A DNA stretch of 64,000 nucleotides from assembly GCF_002532045.1 (NCBI RefSeq), contig NZ_NWTG01000012.1:164282-228281 (forward strand), read 5' to 3'. Positions 50,838-61,249 of this stretch are shown piece after piece (positions within the stretch are counted from its first letter, which is position 1; each line of letters starts with the position of its first letter). The notes beneath the pieces are model-generated. The model was not told where the DNA came from. It made no database searches and saw only the letters and a list, made by a program, of their open reading frames with translations. This DNA is from Bradyrhizobium sp. C9. GTDB taxonomy: Bacteria; Pseudomonadota; Alphaproteobacteria; Rhizobiales; Xanthobacteraceae. A program made the translations under genes and the position numbers.

Positions 50838-53501
50838 ATGCCGGTCAAGACCACGTGTCCTTATTGCGGTGTCGGCTGTGGCGTCATCGCGTCGAAGGAC
50901 GCGGCGGGCGCCGTTCGGGTCGAGGGAGACAAGCAGCATCCGGCCAATTTCGGCCGGCTCTGCAGCAAGGGCTCGGCGCTCGCCGAGACCATCGACCTCG
51001 ACGGACGTCTGCTCGAGCCTGTCGTCGACGGCGCGCCGGCGGCATGGGATGACGCGCTCGATCGTGTTGCCGATGGCTTTAACAAGGTCATCCGCGAGCA
51101 CGGGCCTGACGCCGTCGCGTTCTATGTCTCCGGCCAGCTCCTGACCGAGGACTATTACGTCATCAACAAGCTCGCCAAGGGCTTTGTCGGCACCGCCAAT
51201 ATCGACACCAATTCGCGGCTGTGCATGGCCTCCAGCGTCGCGGGGCACAAGCGCGCCTTCGGCAGCGACACCGTGCCGGGCTGCTACGAGGATCTTGAGC
51301 AGGCCGACCTGCTTGTGCTGGTCGGCTCCAACGCCGCCTGGTGCCACCCGATCCTGCACCAGCGCATGCTGGCGGCGAAGGAGAAGAACCCGGCGTGCAA
51401 GATCGTGGTGATCGATCCGCGCCGCACCGCGACCTGCGAGGGCGCCGATCTGCATCTGCCGCTGCGCTCGGGCAGTGACTCCGTGCTGTTCAACGGGCTG
51501 TTCGCGTTCCTCGCCGGCAGCAGCGCGGTCGATCGCGGCTTTGTCGGCAATTGCACGACGGGGATCGTCGACGCCCTCAAGCAGGTGGCCGGCCAGACCC
51601 TGGCGCAGACGGCTGCGACGTGTGGGTTGAGCGAAGGCGCGGTCGGACTGTTCTTCGACTGGTTCACGCGGACCGAGCGCGTCGTCACGCTGTATTCGCA
51701 AGGCATCAACCAGTCGTCGAGCGGCGTCGACAAGGTCAACGCCATCATCAACTGCCATCTGTTGACCGGGCGCATCGGTCGTCCCGGCATGGGGCCGTTC
51801 TCGCTCACCGGCCAGCCCAACGCGATGGGCGGCCGGGAGGTCGGTGGGCTCGCCAACCAGCTTGCCGCACATATGGAGATCGAGAACCCGGCGCATCGCG
51901 AGCTGGTGCAGCGGTTCTGGCGCGCGCCTGTGATTGCGGAGAAGGGCGGACTGAAGGCGGTCGACATGTTCGACGCGATCGCCGACGGCCGCATCAAGGC
52001 GGTGTGGATCATCTCGACCAATCCGGTGGTGAGCCTGCCCGATGCCGACCGCGCGCGCGCCGCGCTCGACGCCTGCGAGCTCGTCGTGGTGACGGATTGC
52101 ATGCGCGACACCGACACCACGCGGCATGCCGACGTGCTGCTGCCGGCGCTGGCGTGGGGCGAGAAGGACGGCACGGTCACCAATTCCGAGCGCCGGATCT
52201 CGCGGCAGCGGCCGTTCCTCACAGCACCGGGCGAAGCGCGCGCCGACTGGCGGATCATCTGCGACGTCGCCGCCCGCATGGGATATCCGGGTTTCGAATA
52301 CGCGTCGGTGGCGGAGGTGTTCCGCGAGCACGCCGAACTGTCGGGCTTCGAGAATAACGGCCAGCGGGATTTCGACATCGCCGCGCTGGCTGCGCTCGAT
52401 GACGGCGCCTATGACGCGCTGGCGCCGGTGCAGTGGCCGGTGACGTCGGACCATCCAGCCGGCACGCCGCGGATGTTCGAGAGCCAGACATTCTTCACGC
52501 CTGACGGCAAGGCGCGCTTCGTGCCGGTCGCGCCGCGCCCGGCGCGGCATGCGACCAGCCGCGACTATCCGCTGGTGCTCAACACCGGTCGTATCAGAGA
52601 TCAGTGGCACACCATGACCCGGACCGGGAAGACCGGACGGCTGCTGTCGCATATCTTCGAGCCCTATGCCGAGTTTCACCCCGAGGATGCGCGGCAGGCC
52701 GGGCTGCAAAACGAAGGATTGACGCGGCTGACCAGCAGCTGGGGCGAGATGATCGCGCGCGTCGTCGTGAGCGCCGACCAGCGCCGCGGCTGCGTGTTCG
52801 TGCCGATGCACTGGAACGAGGAGTTCGCCGGCGAGGGCCGCGTCAACGCGCTGGTCAATCCGGTGGTCGATCCGCTGTCCGGCCAGCCGGAGTCCAAGCA
52901 CACGCCGGTCAAGGCCGATCCTTACGCGCCGAAATGGCACGCCTTCATCCTGAGCCGCGATGCGATCAAGCGCCCGGCGAGCGGCTTTTGGGTTTACGGC
53001 AAGGCCGGCGATTGCACGCGGCTGGAGCTTGCGCTCGACGTGCGCCCGGAAAGCTGGCGCGATTGGGCGCGGGCGCAGCTCGGCCTCGAAGGCGTCGAGA
53101 TCGAATGGATCGCCTATCGCGATCCGGCCGCCGGCCGCTTCCGCTATGCGGCGGTGCGCGACGGCCGGCTCGAGGGCTGTGTGTTCATCGCGCCCGATCA
53201 CGTGCTGCCGTCGCGGGCGTGGCTCGCCGGATTGTTCGCGGAGCAACAATTGTCGGCCAATGCGCGGATGGCGCTGCTGGCCGGGCGGCCGTTCGGCGCC
53301 GGCGAGGATGTCGGGCCGATCGTCTGCTCCTGCTTCAGCATCGGACGGCACCAGATCACCGCCGAGATCAGGAAGGGCGCCGACAGCGTCGAAGCGATCG
53401 GCCGCTGCCTGAAGGCCGGCACCAATTGCGGTGGCTGCAAGCCCGAGATCGGCAAGCTGATCGGCACGACTGCGCAACCGCGGCAGGCGATCGCGTCCTG
53501 A
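50838..53501 (+). CDS. nasA: Assimilatory nitrate reductase, catalytic subunit
   Basis: An 887-residue molybdenum bis-MGD enzyme reducing nitrate to nitrite in the cytoplasm. The N-terminal [4Fe-4S] ligands are C7, C10, C14 and C42 (CPYCGVGCG, then LCSKGSA). The Mo ligand cysteine lies in TNSRLCMASSVAGHKRAFG, and GPFSLTGQPNAMGGREVGG is family specific. The C-terminal extension, about residues 825-880, adds a BFD-like [2Fe-2S] domain (IVCSCFSIGRHQI, TNCGGCKPEIGKL), as in NasA of other proteobacteria. Third gene of the operon, after nirD. No separate NasB-type reductase is visible here. Confidence 0.97.
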   Translation: MPVKTTCPYCGVGCGVIASKDAAGAVRVEGDKQHPANFGRLCSKGSALAETIDLDGRLLEPVVDGAPAAWDDALDRVADGFNKVIREHGPDAVAFYVSGQLLTEDYYVINKLAKGFVGTANIDTNSRLCMASSVAGHKRAFGSDTVPGCYEDLEQADLLVLVGSNAAWCHPILHQRMLAAKEKNPACKIVVIDPRRTATCEGADLHLPLRSGSDSVLFNGLFAFLAGSSAVDRGFVGNCTTGIVDALKQVAGQTLAQTAATCGLSEGAVGLFFDWFTRTERVVTLYSQGINQSSSGVDKVNAIINCHLLTGRIGRPGMGPFSLTGQPNAMGGREVGGLANQLAAHMEIENPAHRELVQRFWRAPVIAEKGGLKAVDMFDAIADGRIKAVWIISTNPVVSLPDADRARAALDACELVVVTDCMRDTDTTRHADVLLPALAWGEKDGTVTNSERRISRQRPFLTAPGEARADWRIICDVAARMGYPGFEYASVAEVFREHAELSGFENNGQRDFDIAALAALDDGAYDALAPVQWPVTSDHPAGTPRMFESQTFFTPDGKARFVPVAPRPARHATSRDYPLVLNTGRIRDQWHTMTRTGKTGRLLSHIFEPYAEFHPEDARQAGLQNEGLTRLTSSWGEMIARVVVSADQRRGCVFVPMHWNEEFAGEGRVNALVNPVVDPLSGQPESKHTPVKADPYAPKWHAFILSRDAIKRPASGFWVYGKAGDCTRLELALDVRPESWRDWARAQLGLEGVEIEWIAYRDPAAGRFRYAAVRDGRLEGCVFIAPDHVLPSRAWLAGLFAEQQLSANARMALLAGRPFGAGEDVGPIVCSCFSIGRHQITAEIRKGADSVEAIGRCLKAGTNCGGCKPEIGKLIGTTAQPRQAIAS

Positions 53502-53531
53502 AGTCACGTTATCCGGTCGAGGCGACTGACC

Positions 53532-53777
53532 CTAGCAGCCGCGGCAGATGCTCTTCAGCTTGCTGTTGAGCAGGCGGTCCTCTTCGTCGGAGGCCGCCTT
53601 GGTGTAGGGGTCGTCGGCGTGGCGCTTGTCGGCGGCAAATCCGCCGCCGCGACTGGCGCCGCCGTTATGCATGCCGTGCGAGCCGCCGCTATGGCCACGG
53701 CCGCCGCGCGCATCCGCCTGCGGCATCGCGACCGCAAGCAGCGTCAGCAGCAGCCCGGCCGTCGTGATTGTCCGCAT
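53532..53777 (-). CDS. Small exported Gly/His-rich protein
   Basis: About 81 residues. A signal peptide (TAGLLLTLLAVAMPQADA) precedes a Gly/His/Ser stretch (RGGRGHSGGSHGMHNGGASR), followed by an acidic tail that ends KSICRGC. The histidines and the terminal CxxC-like pair suggest metal binding in the periplasm. AGGAGG just before the ATG at 53777 decides the start over a much longer frame. I know no named family for it. Confidence 0.72.
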   Translation of the reverse strand: MRTITTAGLLLTLLAVAMPQADARGGRGHSGGSHGMHNGGASRGGGFAADKRHADDPYTKAASDEEDRLLNSKLKSICRGC

Positions 53778-54060
53778 GATGTCCTCCTCGTCGCGGCAGG
53801 GTACCGCGGACGCTGCGGCAAATCGGTGTCGGCCAACTTCACAATTTCGCGTGGCGGCAATCGGCCCGATCCTCGCGGCCGGTTCCCCGGGATGCCGCCG
53901 GCGCGTCGTACATAGGCCGTCCGGGGATGGCTTCATGCCGACAATGCAGTGCTCGCGGCACCAAAATGGTGTATCGGCAAGCTCTGGCGCGCCCAGATGA
54001 GGGCAGGACACGGTCCGGCGCCGGATAATCAAGATCTAGCAAGATTTCGGAGGAACGTTC

Positions 54061-55287
54061 ATGTCGGCTCTGCCACTTTCGGGCATCAAGATTCTCGACC
54101 TGACGCGGGTGCTCGCGGGCCCGCTGTCGGCCCAGATGCTGGCGGATCTCGGCGCCGAGGTGATCAAGATCGAGCGGCCCGGCGGCGGCGACGACGCCCG
54201 TGCCTTCGGCCCGCCCTATCTCAAGGATCCCGAAGGCAAGGCGAACAACAACAATTCGTTCTACCTCTGCGCCAACCGCAACAAGAAATCCGTCACCGTC
54301 AACATCGCCAAGCCCGAAGGGCAGGCCATCATCCGCGAGCTCGCCAAGTCGGTCGACGTGATGATGGAGAACTACAAGGTCGGCGACCTCAAGCGCTACG
54401 GGCTCGACTACGACACCATCAAGCAGCTCAACCCCGGCATCATCTATTGCTCGGTAACCGGCTTCGGCCAGACCGGTCCATACGCCACGCGCGCCGGCTA
54501 TGACGCAATCCTGCAGGCGATGGGCGGACTGATGAGCGTCACCGGCCATATCGACGGCGAGCCGGGTGCGGGCCCGATGAAGGTCGGCCCCTCGATCGTC
54601 GACTACATGACCGGCATGAACACCTCGATCGGGATTCTCTCGGCGCTCTATCACCGCGACGCCAACAACGGTGAAGGGCAGCATGTCGACGTCTGCCTGT
54701 TCGACACCGTGATCGCCTCGCTGTCGCATTGGCTGCAGATCTATCTCGTCAACGGCAACATGCCGCCGCGCCGCGGCACCTGGGGCAATGGCGGCATGCC
54801 GGCCGGCGTGTTCCGCTGCACCGACGGCGAATTGATGCTAGTGGTCGGCAATGACGGCCAGTTCCAGCGCACCTGCGCCGTGCTCGGCGAACCTGAGCTT
54901 GCGAGCGACAAGCGCTTCGTCAAGAACAACGACCGCGTCGTGCACGGCAAGGAGATCATGGCGATCTTCGCCGGCTTGTTCTTGAAGCATCCGGTTGCCT
55001 ACTGGCTGGAAAAGCTCGAGGAGGCCGGCGTGCCGTCGGGCCCGATCAACAATTTCGAGCAGGTGTTCAGCGATCCGCATGTGCAGTCGCGCGGCATGCG
55101 GGTGAAGGTCGATCACCCGTTCGAGCCGAACCTGTCGCTGATCCGCAACGCGCTGACCTTCTCGGGCACGCCGATCACCGACTACCGCGCCCCGCCGCTG
55201 CTCGGCGCCGACACCAAGGACGTGCTGGCGACCATCGGCTACGACGACGCCAAGATCGAAGGGCTGAAGGCGCAGGGGATTCTGTAG
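54061..55287 (+). CDS. CaiB/BaiF family CoA transferase
   Basis: A 408-residue family III CoA transferase. LSGIKILDLTRVLAGPLSAQ opens the protein, followed by DLGAEVIKIERPGGGDDARA, the standard start. The catalytic aspartate probably lies in GLDYDTIKQLNP-type region near GPSIVDYMTGMNTSIGILSA, and GVPSGPINNFEQVFSDPHVQ is typical of the C-terminal part. It moves CoA between two acids through an enzyme-bound anhydride. It is a stand-alone gene; formyl-, succinyl- or oxalyl-CoA donors are all possible. Confidence 0.92.
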   Translation: MSALPLSGIKILDLTRVLAGPLSAQMLADLGAEVIKIERPGGGDDARAFGPPYLKDPEGKANNNNSFYLCANRNKKSVTVNIAKPEGQAIIRELAKSVDVMMENYKVGDLKRYGLDYDTIKQLNPGIIYCSVTGFGQTGPYATRAGYDAILQAMGGLMSVTGHIDGEPGAGPMKVGPSIVDYMTGMNTSIGILSALYHRDANNGEGQHVDVCLFDTVIASLSHWLQIYLVNGNMPPRRGTWGNGGMPAGVFRCTDGELMLVVGNDGQFQRTCAVLGEPELASDKRFVKNNDRVVHGKEIMAIFAGLFLKHPVAYWLEKLEEAGVPSGPINNFEQVFSDPHVQSRGMRVKVDHPFEPNLSLIRNALTFSGTPITDYRAPPLLGADTKDVLATIGYDDAKIEGLKAQGIL

Positions 55288-55323
55288 GCGCTGACTTCGA
55301 GGCCGCGGGCCGCGGAGTTTCCC

Positions 55324-55424
55324 CGTCATCCTGAGGTGCGAGCGCTTGCGAGCCTCGAAGGATGAACGGCCCGGCCGGTGGCCGTCGACCCTTCGAGACG
55401 CGCTACGCGCTCCTCAGGGTGACG
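55324..55424. repeat. Long imperfect palindromic intergenic repeat (REP-like)
   Basis: CGTCATCCTGAGG (55324-55336) pairs with CCTCAGGGTGACG (55412-55424) with one mismatch, and the arms continue inward: the left arm CCTCGAAGGATG pairs with CGACCCTTCGAG near 55385-55397. Overall the arms are about 45 bp. Elements with this sequence are dispersed in Bradyrhizobium and Rhodopseudomonas genomes as far as I know. It lies between the CoA transferase and RidA genes. Confidence 0.75.
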
Positions 55425-55530
55425 GTAAAGGGCAGGGAATCCAGCCATAACACTTCGACCTGCATCGAAGCATCATTGACACGAGCCTGCTAGATTGGCG
55501 CCATCGATCCTCTATCGAAAGGTGCCAATC

Positions 55531-55926
55531 ATGAAACGGGAAGTCATCCGCGTCGAGCCGATATCGAGCTGGCTGGAGCGCTGGAAGGCGCCGGCGTCGC
55601 CGGTCACGCGCGCCGGCAACATGATCTTCGTCTCCGGCCTGCCGCCGTTCGATCCCGCAACCGGCGAGTTCGCCGCCGGCGCCTCGATCGAGCGGCAGAG
55701 CGAGCTGGTGATGGAGCAGCTCAAACAGTGTCTGGAGGCTGCCGGCGCGTCGTTCGACAACGTGATGAAGTGCAATATTTTCTGCACCTCGGCAAAGCAC
55801 TTCGCGACCTTCAATGCGATCTACCGGAGATATTTCGCGGACGATCTGCCGGCGCGGATCTTCGTCTGCATCCCGGAATGGACCGGGCCGTTCGACATCG
55901 AGATCGACTGCATCGCGATGGTGTAG
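55531..55926 (+). CDS. RidA/YjgF family deaminase-like protein
   Basis: A 131-residue RidA-fold protein. SPVTRAGNMIFVSGLPPFDP is the family opening, GASIERQSELVMEQLKQCLE follows, and the C-terminal part ends PARIFVCIPEWTGPFDIEID. In RidA proper an arginine and a cysteine-asparagine region bind the 2-aminoacrylate-type imine; the arginine of ARIFV is present. The 11-codon longer frame is not used because ATG 55531 is better placed. Members hydrolyse reactive enamines or imines. Confidence 0.85.
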   Translation: MKREVIRVEPISSWLERWKAPASPVTRAGNMIFVSGLPPFDPATGEFAAGASIERQSELVMEQLKQCLEAAGASFDNVMKCNIFCTSAKHFATFNAIYRRYFADDLPARIFVCIPEWTGPFDIEIDCIAMV

Positions 55927-55937
55927 AGCGGAAAATC

Positions 55938-56627
55938 TTACAGATCCTGGCGCGTCAGTCGGCCGTGCACCACGACCGGCCGTAGCGCCGGTTTGCTCGG
56001 CACGTCGCCCATCGTCAGCGCCATCACCGAGACCGTGACCACGCGATCGATGATGGCGCGGACGTCGTCGAGATCGCATTTGCCTTCCGACAGCCGCAGC
56101 AGGCGTTCCTTCTCGCGGATGGTGTGGTGCGCCATCGCCAGCGCGAAGTGCAGACCCCAATACAGCTCGGTGTCGTTGCTAGCAGGCATCGCGCGGCGCA
56201 TCGCCGCGGCGAATTTGCGCAAGTGATCGACCTCGCGATTCTTGATGCGGCGGATCGGCGGCACGGATTCGATCGAGGCGCGGATCATGAAACGCGCCGC
56301 GGTCGAGCCCTCGCGATCGGGCCCGAGGCAGCCGCGCAAAGTGGGGCCGACGAGGGCGCGCATGATGTCCTCGATCGAGGCCCGTCCGCCGCCATTTTCC
56401 TCCGCCGCCTTCAATTCATTGAGACGTTCGCGGTTGGTCTGGATGCTGCGGGTGACGAACAGCTCCGCGATCAATTCGTCCTTGGAGCCGAAATGATAAT
56501 TCACAGCCGCAAGGTTGACGTTCGCCTCCGCGACGATGTCGCGCAGCGTGACGTCGCCGAAGCCGCGGTCGGCATAGAGCCGCTCGGCGGCGGCGAGAAT
56601 GGCGGATCGGGTTTGGTCGCTGGCCAT
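55938..56627 (-). CDS. TetR family regulator, PsrA-like
   Basis: A 229-residue repressor. The DNA-binding helices read AAAERLYADRGFGDVTLRDI and VNLAAVNYHFGSKDELIAEL, close to Pseudomonas PsrA, and the ligand domain shares LYWGLHFALAMAHHTI with it. PsrA senses long-chain fatty acids and controls beta-oxidation and stress sigma genes. A PsrA-type box lies upstream (56708-56721), and the divergent gene is an acyl-CoA dehydrogenase. The C terminus (SKPALRPVVVHGRLTRQDL) is not shared. Confidence 0.85.
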   Translation of the reverse strand: MASDQTRSAILAAAERLYADRGFGDVTLRDIVAEANVNLAAVNYHFGSKDELIAELFVTRSIQTNRERLNELKAAEENGGGRASIEDIMRALVGPTLRGCLGPDREGSTAARFMIRASIESVPPIRRIKNREVDHLRKFAAAMRRAMPASNDTELYWGLHFALAMAHHTIREKERLLRLSEGKCDLDDVRAIIDRVVTVSVMALTMGDVPSKPALRPVVVHGRLTRQDL

Positions 56628-56707
56628 GGCTGAGAGCCTTTCCGTTATTCCGCGGTGCGCCGGGGAATGACGAAGACGACGGGGAGTTGCATTTCAAACA
56701 TTTGTAT

Positions 56708-56721
56708 GAAACTATCGTTTG
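56708..56721. promoter_or_regulatory. PsrA-type operator
   Basis: GAAAC-TATC-GTTTG matches the PsrA consensus (G/C)AAAC-N2-4-GTTT(G/C). A further TTCAAAC (56693-56699) pairs with GTTTGAA (56717-56723), and CAAACATTTG lies at 56695. It is 80 bp upstream of the regulator gene and about 190 bp upstream of the acyl-CoA dehydrogenase start. Confidence 0.65.
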
Positions 56722-56911
56722 AAGAGCCGGAAATGTCAATCCGCTGATCGCGGGCAGCGTTCTGGCACACCACCGCCGCCGTTTTCGCGATCGCCCTTGC
56801 GGGCCGCGGAGGCGGGGTCAACAATGTTGCCCAAACGGCCAAGACCCGAGTTCAAGGCCTAAGTTTCACGGCCAGGTCGGCGGCCCAAGTCTAGGAAACG
56901 AGGAGCGTCCC

Positions 56912-58144
<1,233 letters not shown>

Positions 58145-58201
58145 GCATGACGTGGAACGCATGGCGTTCGCGCTGGCATCGTGCTCAGAATGAAAAAGAG
58201 A

Positions 58202-58250
58202 AATCAGGCTGGCGTGCCAGCCTGATTGAAGGAGCGTCCGACGGCGCTCC
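58202..58250 (+). promoter_or_regulatory. Two hairpins between dehydrogenase and kinase genes
   Basis: A perfect 12-bp palindrome, AATCAGGCTGGC (58202-58213) and GCCAGCCTGATT (58216-58227), is followed by a smaller stem GGAGCG (58231-58236) and CGCTCC (58245-58250). No T run follows on the plus strand; a T-rich tract follows in the minus direction. It could tune expression of the downstream kinase or stabilise the upstream message. GGGAGC precedes the kinase start. Confidence 0.55.
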
Positions 58251-58278
58251 CCAAAAACTGAATTGAGGGAGCGTCATC

Positions 58279-59337
58279 GTGGCGGACGGCGTCAGGAAAG
58301 ACGAAGAATTTTCCGGCACAAGGGAAGTCGAGGAGCGCCATCGTATCAACGAGGCGAACCTCGCTGCCTGGATGCAGGAACACGTCGAGGGCTATCAGGG
58401 CCCGCTCAAGGTCCTGCAGTTCAAGGGTGGCCAGTCCAACCCGACCTACAAGCTCGAAACCCCCAGCCGCAATTACGTGATGCGCCGCCGGCCGTTCGGT
58501 AAATTGTTGCCGTCGGCCCATGCGGTGGATCGCGAGTTCCGCGTCATCGCGGCGCTCGGCAAGCAGAATTTCCCGGTCGCGAAAGCTTACGCGCTGTGCA
58601 CCGACGATGCGGTGATCGGCTCGGCCTTCTACATCATGTCGATGGAAGAGGGGCGGGTGTTCTGGGATCCGACGCTGCCGAGCCAAGAGCCTGATGCGCG
58701 CCGCAAGATCTTCACCAGCAAGATCGAGACCCTGGCGAAGCTGCACATCCTCGATCCCGAAAAGATCGGCCTCGGCGATTTCGGCAAGCCCGGCAATTAT
58801 TTTGCGCGCCAGGTCGACCGTTGGACCAAGCAATACCGCGCCTCCGAGACGCAGCATATTCCCGAGTTCGAGAAGCTCGCGGAGTGGCTGCCGAAGACGG
58901 TGCCGGAGCAGAAGCGCGTCTCGGTCGTGCACGGCGACTATCGCCTCGACAACATGATCTTCCACGCCACCGAGCCGCGGGTGCAGGCGGTGCTGGACTG
59001 GGAATTGTCGACGCTCGGCGATCCCATGGCCGACTTCACCTATTTGTTGATGCAGTGGACCATGCCGGGCCTCGCCAATGCCGACCTCAAGGCGTTGAAC
59101 ATTCCGAGCCAGGACGAGGCCGCGCAGATCTACTGCAACGTGACCGGCATGGCCGTGCCGGATCTGAATTGGTACTTCTCCTACAATCTGTTCCGCCTCG
59201 CCGGCATCACGCAGGGCATTGCGGGCCGCGTCCGCGACGGCACCGCCGCGAATGCCAAGGCCCTCGAGTCGGCCAAGCGCACGGTGCCGCTGTCACAGGC
59301 ATCCTGGGAATACGCGCAGAAGGCCGGCGCAACCTGA
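58279..59337 (+). CDS. APH-family acyl-CoA phosphotransferase (4-hydroxyacyl-CoA kinase type)
   Basis: A 352-residue kinase-like protein with FKGGQSNPTYKLETPSRNYV at the N-lobe, catalytic loop VVHGDYRLDNMIFHATEP and AVLDWELSTLGDPMADFTYL holding the metal aspartate. This is the APH domain found in human ACAD10 and ACAD11 and in LvaA. GTG start at 58279. Coming directly after the matching acyl-CoA dehydrogenase, it most likely phosphorylates the 4-hydroxy group of 4-hydroxyacyl-CoA so that the partner can eliminate it. The family is firm, the substrate inferred. Confidence 0.88.
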   Translation: MADGVRKDEEFSGTREVEERHRINEANLAAWMQEHVEGYQGPLKVLQFKGGQSNPTYKLETPSRNYVMRRRPFGKLLPSAHAVDREFRVIAALGKQNFPVAKAYALCTDDAVIGSAFYIMSMEEGRVFWDPTLPSQEPDARRKIFTSKIETLAKLHILDPEKIGLGDFGKPGNYFARQVDRWTKQYRASETQHIPEFEKLAEWLPKTVPEQKRVSVVHGDYRLDNMIFHATEPRVQAVLDWELSTLGDPMADFTYLLMQWTMPGLANADLKALNIPSQDEAAQIYCNVTGMAVPDLNWYFSYNLFRLAGITQGIAGRVRDGTAANAKALESAKRTVPLSQASWEYAQKAGAT

Positions 59338-59491
59338 TAGCAAAAACGCGGCGCGATCCCCGGGGTTCGCGCCGCTTCTGCGAACTGCGGCATGTTTCCG
59401 CATTGTAGCCATCTGTGACTTGAGTTCGCGGCGCCGCTTTGGCAAGTCAATCCGGTCAACGCCCGCCCTGGTCCTGATCGGACACCTCGTC

Positions 59492-60406
59492 TTGCCCCTT
59501 TCCTCGAATCTTCGCGGCAGCCTGTTCATGGCTGCGGCCATGGCCAGCTTCACGGTCAACGACACCATCACCAAGGCGGTGTCGGCGGAGCTGAACATCG
59601 GGGAGGTCCTGCTGGTGCGTGGCCTGGTCGCAATGGTGCTGGTCGCGGCACTCGCCTGGTACCGCGACGCGCTGCGCAGCTTCAGCGCGCTGCTGATCTG
59701 GCCGGTTGGGCTGCGTGTCATGGGCGAGATCGGCGGCACGCTGACCTATCTGTCGGCGATCGCGCAGATCCCGCTCGCCAATGCCTCGGCGATCTTCCAG
59801 GCGCTGCCGCTCGTGATCACGCTGGGTGCCGCGCTGGTGTTCGGCGAGCCGGTCGGCTGGCGGCGTTGGCTCGCGATCGCTGCCGGATTCATCGGCGTGC
59901 TGGTCATTGTCCGGCCGGGCGCGGAGGGTTTCAGCCAGCCTGCGCTGCTGGCGCTGGCGTCGGTCGGCTTCTGCACGGTGCGCGATCTCGCCACCCGCCG
60001 CATCCCGAAGCATTTGCCGACGGTGTTCATCACGTTGCTCACCACCGTGACGGTGACGACGGCGGGTGCTGTCGTACTCTTCCCGCTCGGCGGCTGGAAG
60101 CCGCCATCCGGCCACGCGCTCGGCCTGCTCACATTCGCCGCGGTGCTGATCCTGATCGGCTATCAATGCATCATCGTGTCGCTGCGCACCGGCGACATCT
60201 CGGCGGTGGCGCCGTTTCGCTACACCGCGCTGCCATGGGCGATGCTGACCGGCTATCTCGCCTTCGGCCACAAGCCTGACGGTGCGATGCTCGCGGGCGC
60301 CGCGATCATCGTCGCCTCCGGCCTCTATGCCTTCTATCGCGAGCGCCAACGCGACAAGCTCCGCCCCGCCGCGACCGGACCCGGCCTGCCGCCGGATGGG
60401 TTGTAG
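59492..60406 (+). CDS. DMT superfamily (EamA) transporter
   Basis: About 304 residues with ten membrane segments in two EamA repeats. SSNLRGSLFMAAAMASFTVN starts the first, AIFQALPLVITLGAALVFGE ends it, and ISAVAPFRYTALPWAMLTGY is in the second. TTG at 59492 (M-PLSSNLRG) is my start because homology of this type usually begins there; ATG 59528 lies inside the first helix and the frame further upstream reads through the kinase gene. It exports or imports small metabolites; the substrate is unknown. Confidence 0.8.
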   Translation: MPLSSNLRGSLFMAAAMASFTVNDTITKAVSAELNIGEVLLVRGLVAMVLVAALAWYRDALRSFSALLIWPVGLRVMGEIGGTLTYLSAIAQIPLANASAIFQALPLVITLGAALVFGEPVGWRRWLAIAAGFIGVLVIVRPGAEGFSQPALLALASVGFCTVRDLATRRIPKHLPTVFITLLTTVTVTTAGAVVLFPLGGWKPPSGHALGLLTFAAVLILIGYQCIIVSLRTGDISAVAPFRYTALPWAMLTGYLAFGHKPDGAMLAGAAIIVASGLYAFYRERQRDKLRPAATGPGLPPDGL

Positions 60407-60451
60407 AGATTTGCAGGGCGTTTTCGGCTAACCCGTCCTACGCACTGAACA

Positions 60452-61231
60452 TCAGTGGATGCCTGTGAACAGCCGGTTCCAGCGCACCGAAGCCGGCCAG
60501 CGCCACACCTGCCATGCCGGCGCTTCATTGCCGATCGAGAAAAAGATCACCTTGGCTTGCCCGATCAGGTTCTCGAACGGCACGTAACCGACGCCGCCGC
60601 GCGCGGGTGGCACGCGGCTGTCGGCCGAGTTGTCGCGGTTGTCGCCCATCGCGAAGAAATGTCCCGGCGGCACCACATAGACCTGTGTGTTGTCGTATTC
60701 GGAACGCTCGATGCGATCGAGCGTGTCGTAGCTGACCCCGTTCGGCAGGGTTTCGCGCCAGCGCTTGACGCGGACCGGGCGCGGCCCCTCGTCGCGATCG
60801 AGATAGTCATCGACCCGCTCGCGCTTGACCGCGGTGCCGTTGATGTACAGCGCTCCGTCGATCATCTGAATGCGATCACCGGGCAGGCCGATCACGCGCT
60901 TGATGAAATCGACGGAGTCATCGCTCGGCAGCCGGAATACCACGACGTCACCGGGCTTCGGTTCGGAGCCGAAGATGCGGCCCGAGAACAGCGGCGGCGA
61001 GAACGGCAGCGAGTAGTGCGTGTATCCGTAACTGTATTTCGAGAGAAACAGGTAGTCGCCGACCAGCAACGTCGATTCCATGGACTCCGACGGAATGTTG
61101 AAGGACTGGAACAGGAAGGTCCGGATCACCAGCGCGATGATCAGCGCCTGCACGGCAACGCGGAAGGTTTCCGTCACTCCGCCTTGCTGAGGTTGCTTCT
61201 CGGTCGACACGGTCCCGGGCTCCTGTTTCAC
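60452..61231 (-). CDS. lepB: Signal peptidase I
   Basis: A 259-residue membrane serine protease that removes signal peptides. One N-terminal membrane helix (AVQALIIALVIRTFLFQSF) is followed by the catalytic serine S50 (IPSESMEST) and lysine K111 (KRVIGLPGDR); GHFFAMGDNRDNSADSR is box E. In most alphaproteobacteria lepB sits next to rnc, but here it lies beside an ArgE-like gene, so this is likely an additional copy. Confidence 0.93.
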   Translation of the reverse strand: MKQEPGTVSTEKQPQQGGVTETFRVAVQALIIALVIRTFLFQSFNIPSESMESTLLVGDYLFLSKYSYGYTHYSLPFSPPLFSGRIFGSEPKPGDVVVFRLPSDDSVDFIKRVIGLPGDRIQMIDGALYINGTAVKRERVDDYLDRDEGPRPVRVKRWRETLPNGVSYDTLDRIERSEYDNTQVYVVPPGHFFAMGDNRDNSADSRVPPARGGVGYVPFENLIGQAKVIFFSIGNEAPAWQVWRWPASVRWNRLFTGIH

Positions 61232-61249
61232 GCCCTGCGCATCAGAGTA

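Noticed and set aside
50826..53507. 893-residue open frame antisense to nasA
   Set aside because: It mirrors a gene with all NasA motifs; its Arg/His/Asp-rich composition is what reverse reading of high-GC coding DNA gives.
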